Assembly: GCF_900100045.1 (NCBI RefSeq)
Contig: NZ_FNEA01000011.1
Span: 117,620-181,619, forward strand
Direction of reading: 5' to 3'
From: Paracoccus denitrificans
GTDB lineage: Bacteria > Pseudomonadota > Alphaproteobacteria > Rhodobacterales > Rhodobacteraceae
DNA length: 64,000 nt
Within the stretch, counting starts at the first letter, position 1, and every line of letters starts with the position of its first letter. The translations under genes and the position numbers were made by a program. Shown here in pieces: positions 19,783-30,813 of this stretch. Below the pieces are notes generated by a model that made no database searches, had not been told where the DNA came from, and saw only the letters and a program-made list of their open reading frames with translations.

Positions 19783-21612
19783 GTGACCACAAGACTGATC
19801 CCGCTGGCGCTGATCGCGCTGCTGCCGCTGCTGCAAGGGCCCGCCATGGCCGCGCCTTCGCTGGCCCAGGCCCAGGACCCCGCCGCCGGGAACAGCGAGC
19901 GGCCGGCGCATCGCCCGGTCGATGCCGCGCCGGACCTGCGCGGCCTCTCCGGCCCCTATCTGGCCGCGCGCATGGCCGCGATCCAGAACGACTATTCCGT
20001 GGCCGCCCGCTATTACCTCCAGGCGCTGGCCCATGACGACAGCGACCCCTTCCTGCAAGACAGCGCGCTGGTCGCGCTGATCTCGGCCGGCGAGATGGAG
20101 CGTGCCGCCGCGCTTTCCGGCACCATGTCCGACCAGGGCCGCGCCACCGAGCTGGCCCGGCTGGTGCAGCGCGCCGAGATGGCCCGGGCCGGGCGCTGGG
20201 ACGCGCTGATCGAGGCCATCGACTCCGCGCCCTCGCCCGGGGGCAACGCCACCCCCGGCGGCGGCATTCTGGTCGACGGCATGATGCGCGCCTGGGCGCT
20301 GCTGGGCGCCGGAAAGGCCGGCGAATCGCTGACCGCGTTCAAGAAGCTGGCCGAATTGCGCGGCGCAGCGCCGATGGTGAACTACCACCTGGCCCTCGCC
20401 AAGGCGCGGGTCGGCGATTTCGAGGGCGCCGAGCTTCTGCTGGCCGATCCGGCCACCGGCGCGCATATCCTGGGCGTCATCGCCCGCGCCCAGGTGCTGT
20501 CGCAACTGGAACGCAACCGCGACGCCATCGCCATGCTCGAGGCGACGCCCGGCTTTGCCGAGGAGCCCTATCTGGTGGCGCTGCGCGACCGCATGAAGCG
20601 GGGCGAGACGCTGCCCTTCGATTCGGCGCGCGGCCCCGCCGACGGCATGGCGCAGGTATTCCTGACCTTCGGCTCGGTGCTGGCGACAAGCGACGAGCCC
20701 GATCCGCTGGCGCTGATCCATGCCCGGCTGGCCGAATACCTGGCCCCCGACCTGGGCGAGGCGCGGCTCTTGTCCGCCCAGCTCCTGCAGGGCTTCGGCC
20801 AGTTCGACCTGGCCGAGCACGAATTCGAGGCCCTGCGCGAGCTTGGCGACATGCGGCCCGTCGCCGAACTGTCGCGCATCGACGCCCTGGCCCGCGCCGA
20901 GCGGCTGAACGATGCCGAAAAGGCCGCGCTGGCGCTGACCGCCGCCCATCCCGAACTGGCCCAGGGCTGGATCGCGCTTGGCGACATGCTGCGCCAGCAG
21001 GACAAGTTCGGCCAGGCGGTCCCGGCCTATGACAAGGCGCTGAGCCTGATCGGCGACAAAATCCCCGAGGCGCGCTGGTTCCCGCTTTACGCCCGCGGCA
21101 TTGCGCTGGAACGGTCGGGGCAGTTCTCCAAGGCCGAGGCGGATTTCCGCGCCGCGCTGAAGATCCGCCCGGATTCGGCGCAAGTGCTGAACTATCTGGG
21201 CTACAGTCTCGTGGACCGCAGCGAAAAGCTGGACGAGGCGCTGGCGCTGATCCAGCGCGCGGTCGAGCTGCGCCCGGACGACGGCTATATCCTCGATTCG
21301 CTGGCCTGGGCCTATTTCCGCCTCGACCGCTATCCCGAGGCCGTGGCGCCGATGGAGCGCGCCGTGGCGGCCATGCCGGGCGATCCGCTGGTCAACGACC
21401 ATATGGGCGACATCTACTGGATGGTCGGCCGCAAGCGCGAGGCCGAGATCCAGTGGCACCGCGCCCTGTCGCTGAAGCCGGAAACCGAGGCCGAGGTGCA
21501 CCGCATCCGCGCCAAGCTGGAACGCGGCCTCGATGCCGTGCTCGAGGAGGAAAAGGCCAACGGCGGCAAGCTGCCCGAGGTCCGCGCCCCGGAACCCGCC
21601 AGGGCCGACTGA
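19783..21612 (+). CDS. Exported tetratricopeptide-repeat protein
   Basis: A 609-residue protein starting at a GTG that gives a good signal peptide (MTTRLIPLALIALLPLLQGP, cleavage near 24). The mature part is nearly all helical, with TPR units clearest between about residues 385 and 580, for example YLGYSLVDRSEKLDEALALI, DSLAWAYFRLDRYPEAVAPM and HMGDIYWMVGRKREAEIQWH. TPR arrays scaffold protein complexes, here in the periplasm or as part of the envelope. A GTG at 19684 overlapping the upstream stop is an alternative start but adds only a low-complexity leader. It precedes ispE by three bases. Confidence 0.86.
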   Translation: MTTRLIPLALIALLPLLQGPAMAAPSLAQAQDPAAGNSERPAHRPVDAAPDLRGLSGPYLAARMAAIQNDYSVAARYYLQALAHDDSDPFLQDSALVALISAGEMERAAALSGTMSDQGRATELARLVQRAEMARAGRWDALIEAIDSAPSPGGNATPGGGILVDGMMRAWALLGAGKAGESLTAFKKLAELRGAAPMVNYHLALAKARVGDFEGAELLLADPATGAHILGVIARAQVLSQLERNRDAIAMLEATPGFAEEPYLVALRDRMKRGETLPFDSARGPADGMAQVFLTFGSVLATSDEPDPLALIHARLAEYLAPDLGEARLLSAQLLQGFGQFDLAEHEFEALRELGDMRPVAELSRIDALARAERLNDAEKAALALTAAHPELAQGWIALGDMLRQQDKFGQAVPAYDKALSLIGDKIPEARWFPLYARGIALERSGQFSKAEADFRAALKIRPDSAQVLNYLGYSLVDRSEKLDEALALIQRAVELRPDDGYILDSLAWAYFRLDRYPEAVAPMERAVAAMPGDPLVNDHMGDIYWMVGRKREAEIQWHRALSLKPETEAEVHRIRAKLERGLDAVLEEEKANGGKLPEVRAPEPARAD

Positions 21613-21615
21613 ACC

Positions 21616-22437
21616 ATGCCGCTGCACCGGCGCGAGGCCGCGCCCGCCAAGCTGAACCTGACCCTGCATGTGACCGGCCGCCGCGTGGACGGCTATCACC
21701 TGCTCGATTCGCTGGTGGTGTTCCTGGATCTGGGCGATGTGGTGACGATCGCACCGGGCCCCCTGTCGCTCAGCCTGACCGGCCCCTTCGCGCCGGGGCT
21801 CGCGGCCGAGCCCGACAATCTCTGCCTGCGCGCCGCACGGCTGGCCGGACGCGAGGCGCGGATCACGCTGGAAAAGAACCTGCCGGTGGCCTCGGGCATC
21901 GGCGGCGGCTCGGCCGACGCGGCGGCGGTTCTGCGCGCGCTCGACGCCAGCCCCCGGCGCCCGGAGGCTCTGGGCGCCGACGTGCCGGTCTGCCTCGCCA
22001 GCCGTCCGGTGCGAATGCGGGGGGTGGGCGAGATCCTGGCGCCGCTGCCGGCATTGCCCGAACTCAATGTGCTGCTGGTCAATCCCGGCCGCGGCCTGTC
22101 GACGCCCGCGGTGTTCAAGGCCCTGGCGCGGCACGACAATCCGCCGATGCCCGAACCGCTGCCCGATTTTCCCGACGCGCAGGCGCTGATCGGCTTCCTG
22201 CATGAATGCCGCAACGACCTGGAGGCACCGGCCATCGCCCTGATGCCGGGAATCGCCGACTGCCTCGCTGCGCTCCGCAGCGCGGGCGCGCAGCTTGCCC
22301 GCATGTCCGGCTCGGGCGCGACCTGCTTCGGGCTTTTCGCCAGCGCGGCCGAGGCTCAGGCCGCCCGCGCCCGCATCGCCGGGACAAATCCCGGCTGGTG
22401 GGTGGCCGCATCTGGACTTGCGCCGGCAAAGCACTAA
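21616..22437 (+). CDS. ispE: 4-diphosphocytidyl-2-C-methyl-D-erythritol kinase
   Basis: Phosphorylates CDP-methylerythritol with ATP in the non-mevalonate isoprenoid pathway that dxs (44628) begins. The 273-residue GHMP kinase has [19 protein letters not shown] near the start, the ATP motif [20 protein letters not shown], and the C-terminal [12 protein letters not shown] motif. It starts three bases after the TPR gene stop, so it is probably co-transcribed. Confidence 0.96.
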   Translation: MPLHRREAAPAKLNLTLHVTGRRVDGYHLLDSLVVFLDLGDVVTIAPGPLSLSLTGPFAPGLAAEPDNLCLRAARLAGREARITLEKNLPVASGIGGGSADAAAVLRALDASPRRPEALGADVPVCLASRPVRMRGVGEILAPLPALPELNVLLVNPGRGLSTPAVFKALARHDNPPMPEPLPDFPDAQALIGFLHECRNDLEAPAIALMPGIADCLAALRSAGAQLARMSGSGATCFGLFASAAEAQAARARIAGTNPGWWVAASGLAPAKH

Positions 22438-22467
22438 CCTGCCGCTGAAATCCACAAGGGGAAAACC

Positions 22468-23202
22468 ATGCTGCGCCTCGGCGTCAACATCGACCACGTC
22501 GCCACCATCCGCAACGCCCGCGGCACGCCCTGGCCCGACCCGGTGCGCGCCGCGAAGCTGGCCGAGGAAGCCGGCGCCGACGGCATCACCGCCCATCTGC
22601 GCGAGGATCGCCGCCATATCTCGGACGGGGATATCGACCGGCTGATGGAATCGCTGCACCTGCCCTTGAACCTGGAAATGGCCGCGACGGCGGAAATGCA
22701 GGCCATCGCGCTGCGCCACCGCCCGCATGCCGTCTGCATCGTTCCCGAAAAGCGCGAAGAGCGCACGACCGAGGGCGGGCTGGACGTGGCCGGAAACGAG
22801 GCATTCCTCGCCGATTTCATCGCGCCGCTGCGCGAGGCGGGCTGCCGGGTCTCGCTCTTCATCGGCCACGAACAGGACCAGATCGAGGCCGCCGCCCGCA
22901 TCGGCGCCGCGGTGGTGGAACTGCATACCGGCGCCTATTGCGACTTCGACACCGAGGGCCGGCTGGCCGAACGCGACCTGGAACTCGAGGCGCTGCGCAG
23001 GGGCGCAGCCCAGGCGCATCTCCTGGGGCTCGAGGTCCATGCCGGCCATGGCCTGACCTTCGACACGGTCGGCCCGATCGCCGCCATCTCCGAGTTGCGC
23101 GAGTTGAACATCGGGCATTTCCTCATCGCCGAATCGGTCTTCCTCGGCCTCGGCCCGGCGATCCGCGAGATGCGGCGGAACATGGACGCGGCCCGCGCCT
23201 GA
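22468..23202 (+). CDS. pdxJ: Pyridoxine 5'-phosphate synthase
   Basis: Condenses 3-amino-1-hydroxyacetone phosphate with deoxyxylulose 5-phosphate (the dxs product) to pyridoxine 5'-phosphate in vitamin B6 synthesis. The 244-residue TIM-barrel protein shows the start MLRLGVNIDHVATIRNARG, the EAGADGITAHLREDRRHI region and VHAGHGLTFDTVGPIA, all conserved. The ATG follows AGGGGAAAACC. It has the usual family length. Confidence 0.97.
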   Translation: MLRLGVNIDHVATIRNARGTPWPDPVRAAKLAEEAGADGITAHLREDRRHISDGDIDRLMESLHLPLNLEMAATAEMQAIALRHRPHAVCIVPEKREERTTEGGLDVAGNEAFLADFIAPLREAGCRVSLFIGHEQDQIEAAARIGAAVVELHTGAYCDFDTEGRLAERDLELEALRRGAAQAHLLGLEVHAGHGLTFDTVGPIAAISELRELNIGHFLIAESVFLGLGPAIREMRRNMDAARA

Positions 23203-23250
23203 TCTTTCCGTTTCTCAAATACCCACGTCACCACAGGACCCACCAGGCGC

Positions 23251-23670
23251 ATGATTCTCGGCATAGGCTCGGACCTCTGCAACATCGACCGCATCGCCGG
23301 GGTGCTGGAACGCCACGGCGACCGCTTCCGCCGGCGGGTGTTCACCGAGACGGAACTGGCGCTGGCCGGGCGCCGCCGGCATGAGGCCGCGACGCTGGCC
23401 AAACGCTGGGCGGCCAAGGAGGCCTGCTCCAAGGCGCTGGGAACCGGCCTCGCCATGGGCATCAGCTGGAAGGACATGGCGGTCAGGAACCTGCGCGGCG
23501 GGCAGCCGACCATGGAGCTGACCGGCTGGGCGGCCGAGCGGCTGGCCGCGATGACGCCGCCCGGCCATCGCGCGCATGTCCATGTGACGCTGACCGACGA
23601 CCATCCCTGGGCCCAGGCTTTCGTGGTGATCGAGGCGCTTCCCGACGATGCGCAGGCCGGCACGGCTTGA
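23251..23670 (+). CDS. acpS: Holo-[acyl-carrier-protein] synthase
   Basis: Transfers 4'-phosphopantetheine from CoA to apo-ACP, activating fatty acid synthesis. The 139-residue protein has the magnesium-binding [11 protein letters not shown] motif (aspartate at residue 7) and the second motif [15 protein letters not shown] with its conserved glutamate. It lies between pdxJ and lepB, a common arrangement in this group. A copy of the recurring CAAATACCC motif is in the 48-base gap before it. Confidence 0.96.
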
Positions 23671-23729
23671 CTTTGCCGTCCCCCGCGCCCCATGAACGCG
23701 CGACTTGCCGATGAAGGGAATGGCATAAA

Positions 23730-24521
23730 ATGGCCAAGAGCGAAGCCCGCAAGGATGGGGGCATCTGGGAAACCGTCAAGACCATCTTCTGGGCGCTGGT
23801 GATCGCGGGCGTGTTCCGCACGCTGTTCTTCCAGCCGTTCTGGATCCCCTCGGGCAGCATGAAGGACACGCTGCTGATCGGCGATTTCCTGTTCGTGAAC
23901 AAGATGGCCTATGGCTATTCGCGGGTCTCCTGTCCCTTCGCGCTCTGCCCGATCTCGGGGCGCATCCTCGGCTCCGAGCCCGAGCGCGGGGATGTCGTGG
24001 TCTTCCGCCATCCGACGCGGGGCGACGATTTCATCAAGCGGGTGATCGGCCTGCCCGGCGATCGCATCCAGATGAAGGGCGGCGTGCTCTGGATCAACGG
24101 ACAGGAAGTGCCGCAGCAGCCCGCCGGCACCTTTACCGAGCCCTACGCCCCGCAAGGTCCGCAGCAAAGCCTGCCGAAATGCCGCAACGAGCCGGTGCCG
24201 GAAGGCGGGATCTGCGAAAAGGACCGCCATACCGAGACGCTGCCCAACGGCGTGGCGCATGACGTCCTGAACATCATCGACAACGGCCCCGGCGACAACA
24301 CGGCGGAATTCACCGTGCCCGAAGGGAACTATTTCTTCCTGGGCGACAACCGCGATAATTCGGGCGACTCGCGCTGGCCCGCGGCGGTCGGCGGCGTCGG
24401 CATGGTGCCCGCCGAATACCTGATCGGGCGCGCGGACAGGATCATGTTCTCCTCGGCCGGCAAATCTCTGCTCTACTTCTGGACCTGGCGACCGGATCGG
24501 TTCCTGAAGGCCGTGGACTAA
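23730..24521 (+). CDS. lepB: Signal peptidase I
   Basis: Cleaves signal peptides of exported proteins on the outer face of the inner membrane. The 263-residue protein has one N-terminal membrane helix (about 13-33), the catalytic serine S43 in [15 protein letters not shown], the catalytic lysine K103 in [11 protein letters not shown], and the C-terminal [12 protein letters not shown] box. It is followed after 44 bases by rnc and era, a conserved lepB-rnc-era order. Confidence 0.97.
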   Translation: MAKSEARKDGGIWETVKTIFWALVIAGVFRTLFFQPFWIPSGSMKDTLLIGDFLFVNKMAYGYSRVSCPFALCPISGRILGSEPERGDVVVFRHPTRGDDFIKRVIGLPGDRIQMKGGVLWINGQEVPQQPAGTFTEPYAPQGPQQSLPKCRNEPVPEGGICEKDRHTETLPNGVAHDVLNIIDNGPGDNTAEFTVPEGNYFFLGDNRDNSGDSRWPAAVGGVGMVPAEYLIGRADRIMFSSAGKSLLYFWTWRPDRFLKAVD

Positions 24522-24565
24522 GGGAAGAATTGCCGCGGCGCCCCGCGCCGTGGCAGGATCGGCAC

Positions 24566-25255
24566 ATGAAGATTTCCGCAGACCTGCGCGCATTCTCGGA
24601 ACGGCTGGGGCATGAGTTCTCGCGCCCCGAGCTGTTGCGCCGCGCGCTGACGCATGGCTCGATCGCCAGCACGACACGGCCCGACAACCAGCGGCTGGAG
24701 TTCCTGGGCGACCGGGTGCTGGGGCTGACCATCGCCGAGGCGCTGTTCTCGGCCGACCGCGCCGCGACCGAGGGCCAGCTTGCGCCGCGCTACAACGCGC
24801 TGGTCAAGGGCGAGACCTGCGCCGCCATCGCCCGCGAGATCGGGCTGGGCGAGGTACTGAAGCTCGGCCGGTCCGAGATGATGTCGGGCGGACGGCGGAA
24901 AGAGGCGCTGCTGGCGGACGCGATGGAAGCGGTGATCGCCGCCGTCTATCTCGACGCCGGTTTCGAAACCGCGCGCGGCGTGGTGCTGGGCCTCTGGTCC
25001 GACCGGCTGGCCAATGTCGAGACGGATGCCCGCGACGCCAAGACCGCATTGCAGGAATGGGCGCAGGCGCAGGGCATGAGCCCGCCGCGCTATGTCCAGA
25101 TCGCACGCACCGGCCCCGACCACGCACCGGAATTCCAGATCACCGTCCGGCTGGACGACGGCCGCGAGGCCAGCGCCAGCGGCAAGGGCACGAAACGCAG
25201 CATCGAACAGGCCGCCGCCACCGCGATGCTGGAGCAAATCGAAAGAACGCCATGA
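24566..25255 (+). CDS. rnc: Ribonuclease III
   Basis: Cuts double-stranded RNA in rRNA and mRNA processing. The 229-residue protein has the signature [19 protein letters not shown] and a C-terminal double-stranded-RNA-binding domain (around [20 protein letters not shown]). The ATG at 24566 follows AGGAT. Its stop overlaps the era start (ATGA), so the two are coupled. Confidence 0.96.
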   Translation: MKISADLRAFSERLGHEFSRPELLRRALTHGSIASTTRPDNQRLEFLGDRVLGLTIAEALFSADRAATEGQLAPRYNALVKGETCAAIAREIGLGEVLKLGRSEMMSGGRRKEALLADAMEAVIAAVYLDAGFETARGVVLGLWSDRLANVETDARDAKTALQEWAQAQGMSPPRYVQIARTGPDHAPEFQITVRLDDGREASASGKGTKRSIEQAAATAMLEQIERTP

Positions 25256-26163
25256 CCCAGACACGCGCGGGCTTCGTCGCCCTGATCGGCGAGCCGAATG
25301 CCGGCAAGTCCACCCTGCTGAACCGGATGGTCGGGGCCAAGGTCTCGATCGTGACGCATAAGGTGCAGACCACCCGCGCCCGCATCCGCGGCATCGCCAT
25401 GCGCGGCGCGAGCCAGATCGTCTTCGTCGATACGCCCGGCATCTTTCGCCCACGCCGGCGGCTCGACCGCAGCATGGTCAAGGCGGCCTGGGGGGGCGCG
25501 GCCGATGCCGACGTGATCCTGCTTCTGATCGAGGCGCATCGCGGGCTGACCGACGGCACGCAGGCGATCATCGACAACCTGCGCGACCATGCCGGGACGA
25601 CCCCGGTGGTGCTGGTCATCAACAAGATCGACCGGGTGAAATCCGAGACGCTGCTGGCGCTGTCGCAACAGGTCAATGCCGCCTTCGACTTTACCCGCAC
25701 CTTCATGATCTCGGCCGAAAAGGGCCATGGCTGCGACGACCTGCTGGAATGGCTGGCCGGGCAGGTGCCCGAGGGCCCCTGGCTCTACCCCGAGGACCAG
25801 GTGGCCGACCTGCCGATGCGCATGATCGCCGCCGAGATCACCCGCGAAAAGCTGACCCTGCGCCTGCACGAGGAAATCCCCTATCAACTGACGGTGGAAA
25901 CCGAGCGCTGGGAGGAGAAAAAGGACGGCTCGGCCCGGGTGGACCAGATCGTCTATGTCGCCCGCCCCGGCCACAAGGGCATCGTTCTGGGCAAGGGCGG
26001 CGAGACGATCAAGGCCGTGGGCCAGGCCGCCCGCGCGGAACTGGCCGAGTTCATGGGCCGCCCCGTCCACCTGTTCCTGCAGGTGAAGGTGCGCGAGAAC
26101 TGGCTGGACGAGGCCGAACGCTATAACGAGATGGGCCTCGACTTCCGCGACGGCGATGCCTGA
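25252..26163 (+). CDS. era: GTPase Era
   Basis: An essential GTPase that assists maturation of the small ribosomal subunit and binds 16S rRNA. The 303-residue protein shows [16 protein letters not shown] (G1), DTPGI (G3), NKID (G4) and a C-terminal KH domain with [14 protein letters not shown]. The start overlaps the rnc stop. Confidence 0.97.
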   Translation: MTQTRAGFVALIGEPNAGKSTLLNRMVGAKVSIVTHKVQTTRARIRGIAMRGASQIVFVDTPGIFRPRRRLDRSMVKAAWGGAADADVILLLIEAHRGLTDGTQAIIDNLRDHAGTTPVVLVINKIDRVKSETLLALSQQVNAAFDFTRTFMISAEKGHGCDDLLEWLAGQVPEGPWLYPEDQVADLPMRMIAAEITREKLTLRLHEEIPYQLTVETERWEEKKDGSARVDQIVYVARPGHKGIVLGKGGETIKAVGQAARAELAEFMGRPVHLFLQVKVRENWLDEAERYNEMGLDFRDGDA

Positions 26164-26491
26164 GGCGCGGCTGGCCGCAGGCATATGGGTCGCGGCCTAT
26201 CTGCGCCGGCTGGGCCTTGCCGACATCCCGGCCTATGTCACCCGGCACGGCGACGACACCGCAGGCAGCGTGATGGTGAAATGCGCCACGCTGGACGGCC
26301 GCGCCAGCCTTTGGGTCCGCGAATGGGATTTCGAGACCGACCGGCGGCTCTGGCTGCAACTGAACGAGGCCGGGGAACGCGAGATCGACGCCGAGATCGC
26401 ACGCAACGCCGCCCGCGATCCAGACCTGTGGGTGATCGAGATCGAAAGCCGGGACGGCCGCACCCTGCTGGACGAGCCGGGCCTGGCCTGA
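26156..26491 (+). CDS. DUF1491 family protein
   Basis: A 111-residue cytoplasmic protein of the DUF1491 family, with RLAAGIWVAAYLRRLGLADI near the start and DPDLWVIEIESRDGRTLLDE near the end. The role is unknown. The start overlaps the end of era by eight bases, so it is the last gene of the lepB-rnc-era run. Confidence 0.85.
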   Translation: MPEARLAAGIWVAAYLRRLGLADIPAYVTRHGDDTAGSVMVKCATLDGRASLWVREWDFETDRRLWLQLNEAGEREIDAEIARNAARDPDLWVIEIESRDGRTLLDEPGLA

Positions 26492-26619
26492 ACCGGCAAA
26501 ATGAGTATTTGGGGAACGAAGAAGCCGGGCCCTTGCGGCGGAAAATGGCCGCCTGCGCAGCCCCGCCGGCCCGACCGGGCGCCGCGAGGTCTCGCGCCCC
26601 TAAATATTGTGGCTTTCCC

Positions 26620-29116
<2,497 letters not shown>

Positions 29117-29189
29117 GCCACGCCAGCCCTCGAATTGCGCCAGAGAGCTTACCGTTCCCTGCGCAGCCCAAGGGGTCTTGTTGCTATCA

Positions 29190-29305
29190 TGTCGCGAATT
29201 GCGCGACAAAATGGTATCATTGCATGAGCCTTCTTGCAGCAGGCAGACCACAGGACTAGCTAACGGCCAACTCCGATACCGGCGCTGCCACGCCCTGCCG
29301 GTATC
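29190..29305 (+). promoter_or_regulatory. Two hairpins in the leader of the outer-membrane protein gene
   Basis: TGTCGCG with CGCGACA (29190-29208, loop AATTG) and GATACCGGC with GCCGGTATC (29275-29305) are perfect stems in the 211-base gap after gyrB. The second is 22 bases before the ATG and leaves the AAGGAG ribosome site free, so it probably stabilises the mRNA leader. No T-run follows either stem. Confidence 0.4.
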
Positions 29306-29327
29306 GCGACATGAAGGAGTTGTGAAT

Positions 29328-30095
29328 ATGTGCGCTGTTCTTGTGAAAGCTTCCCTGACCGCTGGGGCCGTGGCCTCGCTGGCCCTCGGCACGGCTCTGG
29401 CCGCGAATGCGGGCGGATACACGCCCCCTGTCGTTGATACCGACGTCACGGCCCCGGTCGTCGAAAGCGCGCCGGTCGGCGATTGGGCGGGTGCCTATGC
29501 CGGCCTGACGCTGGGCTATGCCTTTGGCGGCGACGACCGCGTCGGATTCACCGAAGTCGACACGGGCACCTATCTGGGCGATGCCGGGAAACTTGAGCTT
29601 GGCGGCGCCAATGCGGGCCTGCATGTGGGTTATCGCTGGCAAAGGGATCGCTGGGTCTTCGGCCCCGAACTCGGCTTCGAGGCGGGCAATATCAAGGACA
29701 CGATCACCTTCGACAATCAACTTGGCGGCTCGACCGATGTCTCGTCGAAGATCAGGAACGTCCTCGCACTGCGCCTGAAGACCGGCTATGCGCTGCGTCC
29801 CGATCTTCTGCTTTACGGCATCGCCGGCATCGCGCGCGCCGACGTCGAATACAAGGTTGCGGGCACCGATGGCAGCGGCGGCTCGATGAGCGAGAGCCGG
29901 GACTTCAAGAGCAATGGCTATATCGTCGGCCTTGGCGTCGAGAGAAAGCTCAGCGACCGCATGTCGGTGACGGGCGAATATGAATATGCCAACTTCGGCA
30001 AGACCACCCGGACTTTCCAGGTTGACGGAGGGGTCTCGACCCAGGCCACTCCTGATTACCACAACGTGAAACTCGGCCTGAACTTCAAGTTCTGA
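29328..30095 (+). CDS. Outer-membrane beta-barrel protein (Omp25/RopB-like)
   Basis: A 255-residue exported protein with a signal peptide (ALAANAGG cleavage near residue 26-28). The remainder is a small barrel with alternating hydrophobic strands, beginning WAGAYAGLTLGYAFGGDD and ending NVKLGLNFKF with the terminal phenylalanine typical of outer-membrane proteins. The ATG at 29328 has AAGGAG eight bases upstream. It is single-copy, with its own long leader and a strong terminator, as for an abundant envelope protein. Confidence 0.88.
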   Translation: MCAVLVKASLTAGAVASLALGTALAANAGGYTPPVVDTDVTAPVVESAPVGDWAGAYAGLTLGYAFGGDDRVGFTEVDTGTYLGDAGKLELGGANAGLHVGYRWQRDRWVFGPELGFEAGNIKDTITFDNQLGGSTDVSSKIRNVLALRLKTGYALRPDLLLYGIAGIARADVEYKVAGTDGSGGSMSESRDFKSNGYIVGLGVERKLSDRMSVTGEYEYANFGKTTRTFQVDGGVSTQATPDYHNVKLGLNFKF

Positions 30096-30130
30096 CCCCG
30101 GACGGTTGAGCCGGCTCCACGAACGGAAAG

Positions 30131-30154
30131 GGGTCGCCTTGGGCGGCCCTTTTT
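30131..30154 (+). terminator. Rho-independent terminator of the outer-membrane protein gene
   Basis: GGGTCGCC pairs with GGCGGCCC across a 3-base loop (one GU pair) and is followed by five T. Confidence 0.88.
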
Positions 30155-30156
30155 CG

Positions 30157-30813
30157 TCACGACCGGCGGCGCCGACCCAGCGGCAGGGCAATAGCGCGGG
30201 CGCCGCAGGCGATCGCCAGCCCCTGCGGCACCAGCGCCGCCAGCGCCGGATCGTCATGCGAAAGCCCGCCGGTATAGGCACCGAAAGCCGGCAGCAGCAG
30301 GTGATCGCGGCCCAGCAGAAAGGCGCGGCGGCGTTCTCCGGCCAGCCGCACGACGGGATGGAAATGCCCCGAGACATCCGGCCCCTCCGCCGCCTCGTGC
30401 CGCAAGGTGACGCGGCCCAGCGGCAGGCTGTCCGCCGCCCGCCCCGGCAGGCCGGCAGGCGCGCCGGGATCATGGTTGCCGCCGATCCAGATCCAGTCCC
30501 GCCCCCGCGCCAGCCGCCGCAAGGCGCCGGCGACCTGCGGGTCCAGCGCCTCGGTCGCCGCCATGTCGTCAAAGCCGTCACCCAGACTGACCACCGCTTG
30601 CGGATCGAGCGCCGCGATCTCACCCGCCAACCGCTCCAGGGTCGCCAGCCCCTCATAGGGCGGCAACAGGGGACCGCCGCGCCGGGCCATGCGCTCGGAC
30701 TTGCCCAGATGCAGGTCGGCGACGATCAGCGCCGCGCCTTCCGGCCACCACAGTGCACCCGAGGCCCGCGCCTCGAAACGCAAGCCGTGGAAATCGAAGC
30801 CATATCCGTTCAT
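30157..30813 (-). CDS. pdeM: Ligase-associated DNA damage response endonuclease PdeM
   Basis: A 218-residue metallophosphoesterase with LIVADLHLGKSE, SLGDGFDD, WIGGNHDPG and SGHFHPVV, all metal ligands of the calcineurin-like fold. Family members act as DNA nucleases beside an ATP-dependent ligase and helicase. It is the last gene of the four-gene operon 35772-30157; its start overlaps the helicase stop by four bases. Confidence 0.93.
   Translation of the reverse strand: MNGYGFDFHGLRFEARASGALWWPEGAALIVADLHLGKSERMARRGGPLLPPYEGLATLERLAGEIAALDPQAVVSLGDGFDDMAATEALDPQVAGALRRLARGRDWIWIGGNHDPGAPAGLPGRAADSLPLGRVTLRHEAAEGPDVSGHFHPVVRLAGERRRAFLLGRDHLLLPAFGAYTGGLSHDDPALAALVPQGLAIACGARAIALPLGRRRRS

Noticed and set aside
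19672..23118. Minus-strand open frame of 1148 codons
   Set aside because: It is antisense to the TPR, ispE and pdxJ genes; its composition (Gly, Ala, Arg, Gln-rich) is that of a shadow frame.
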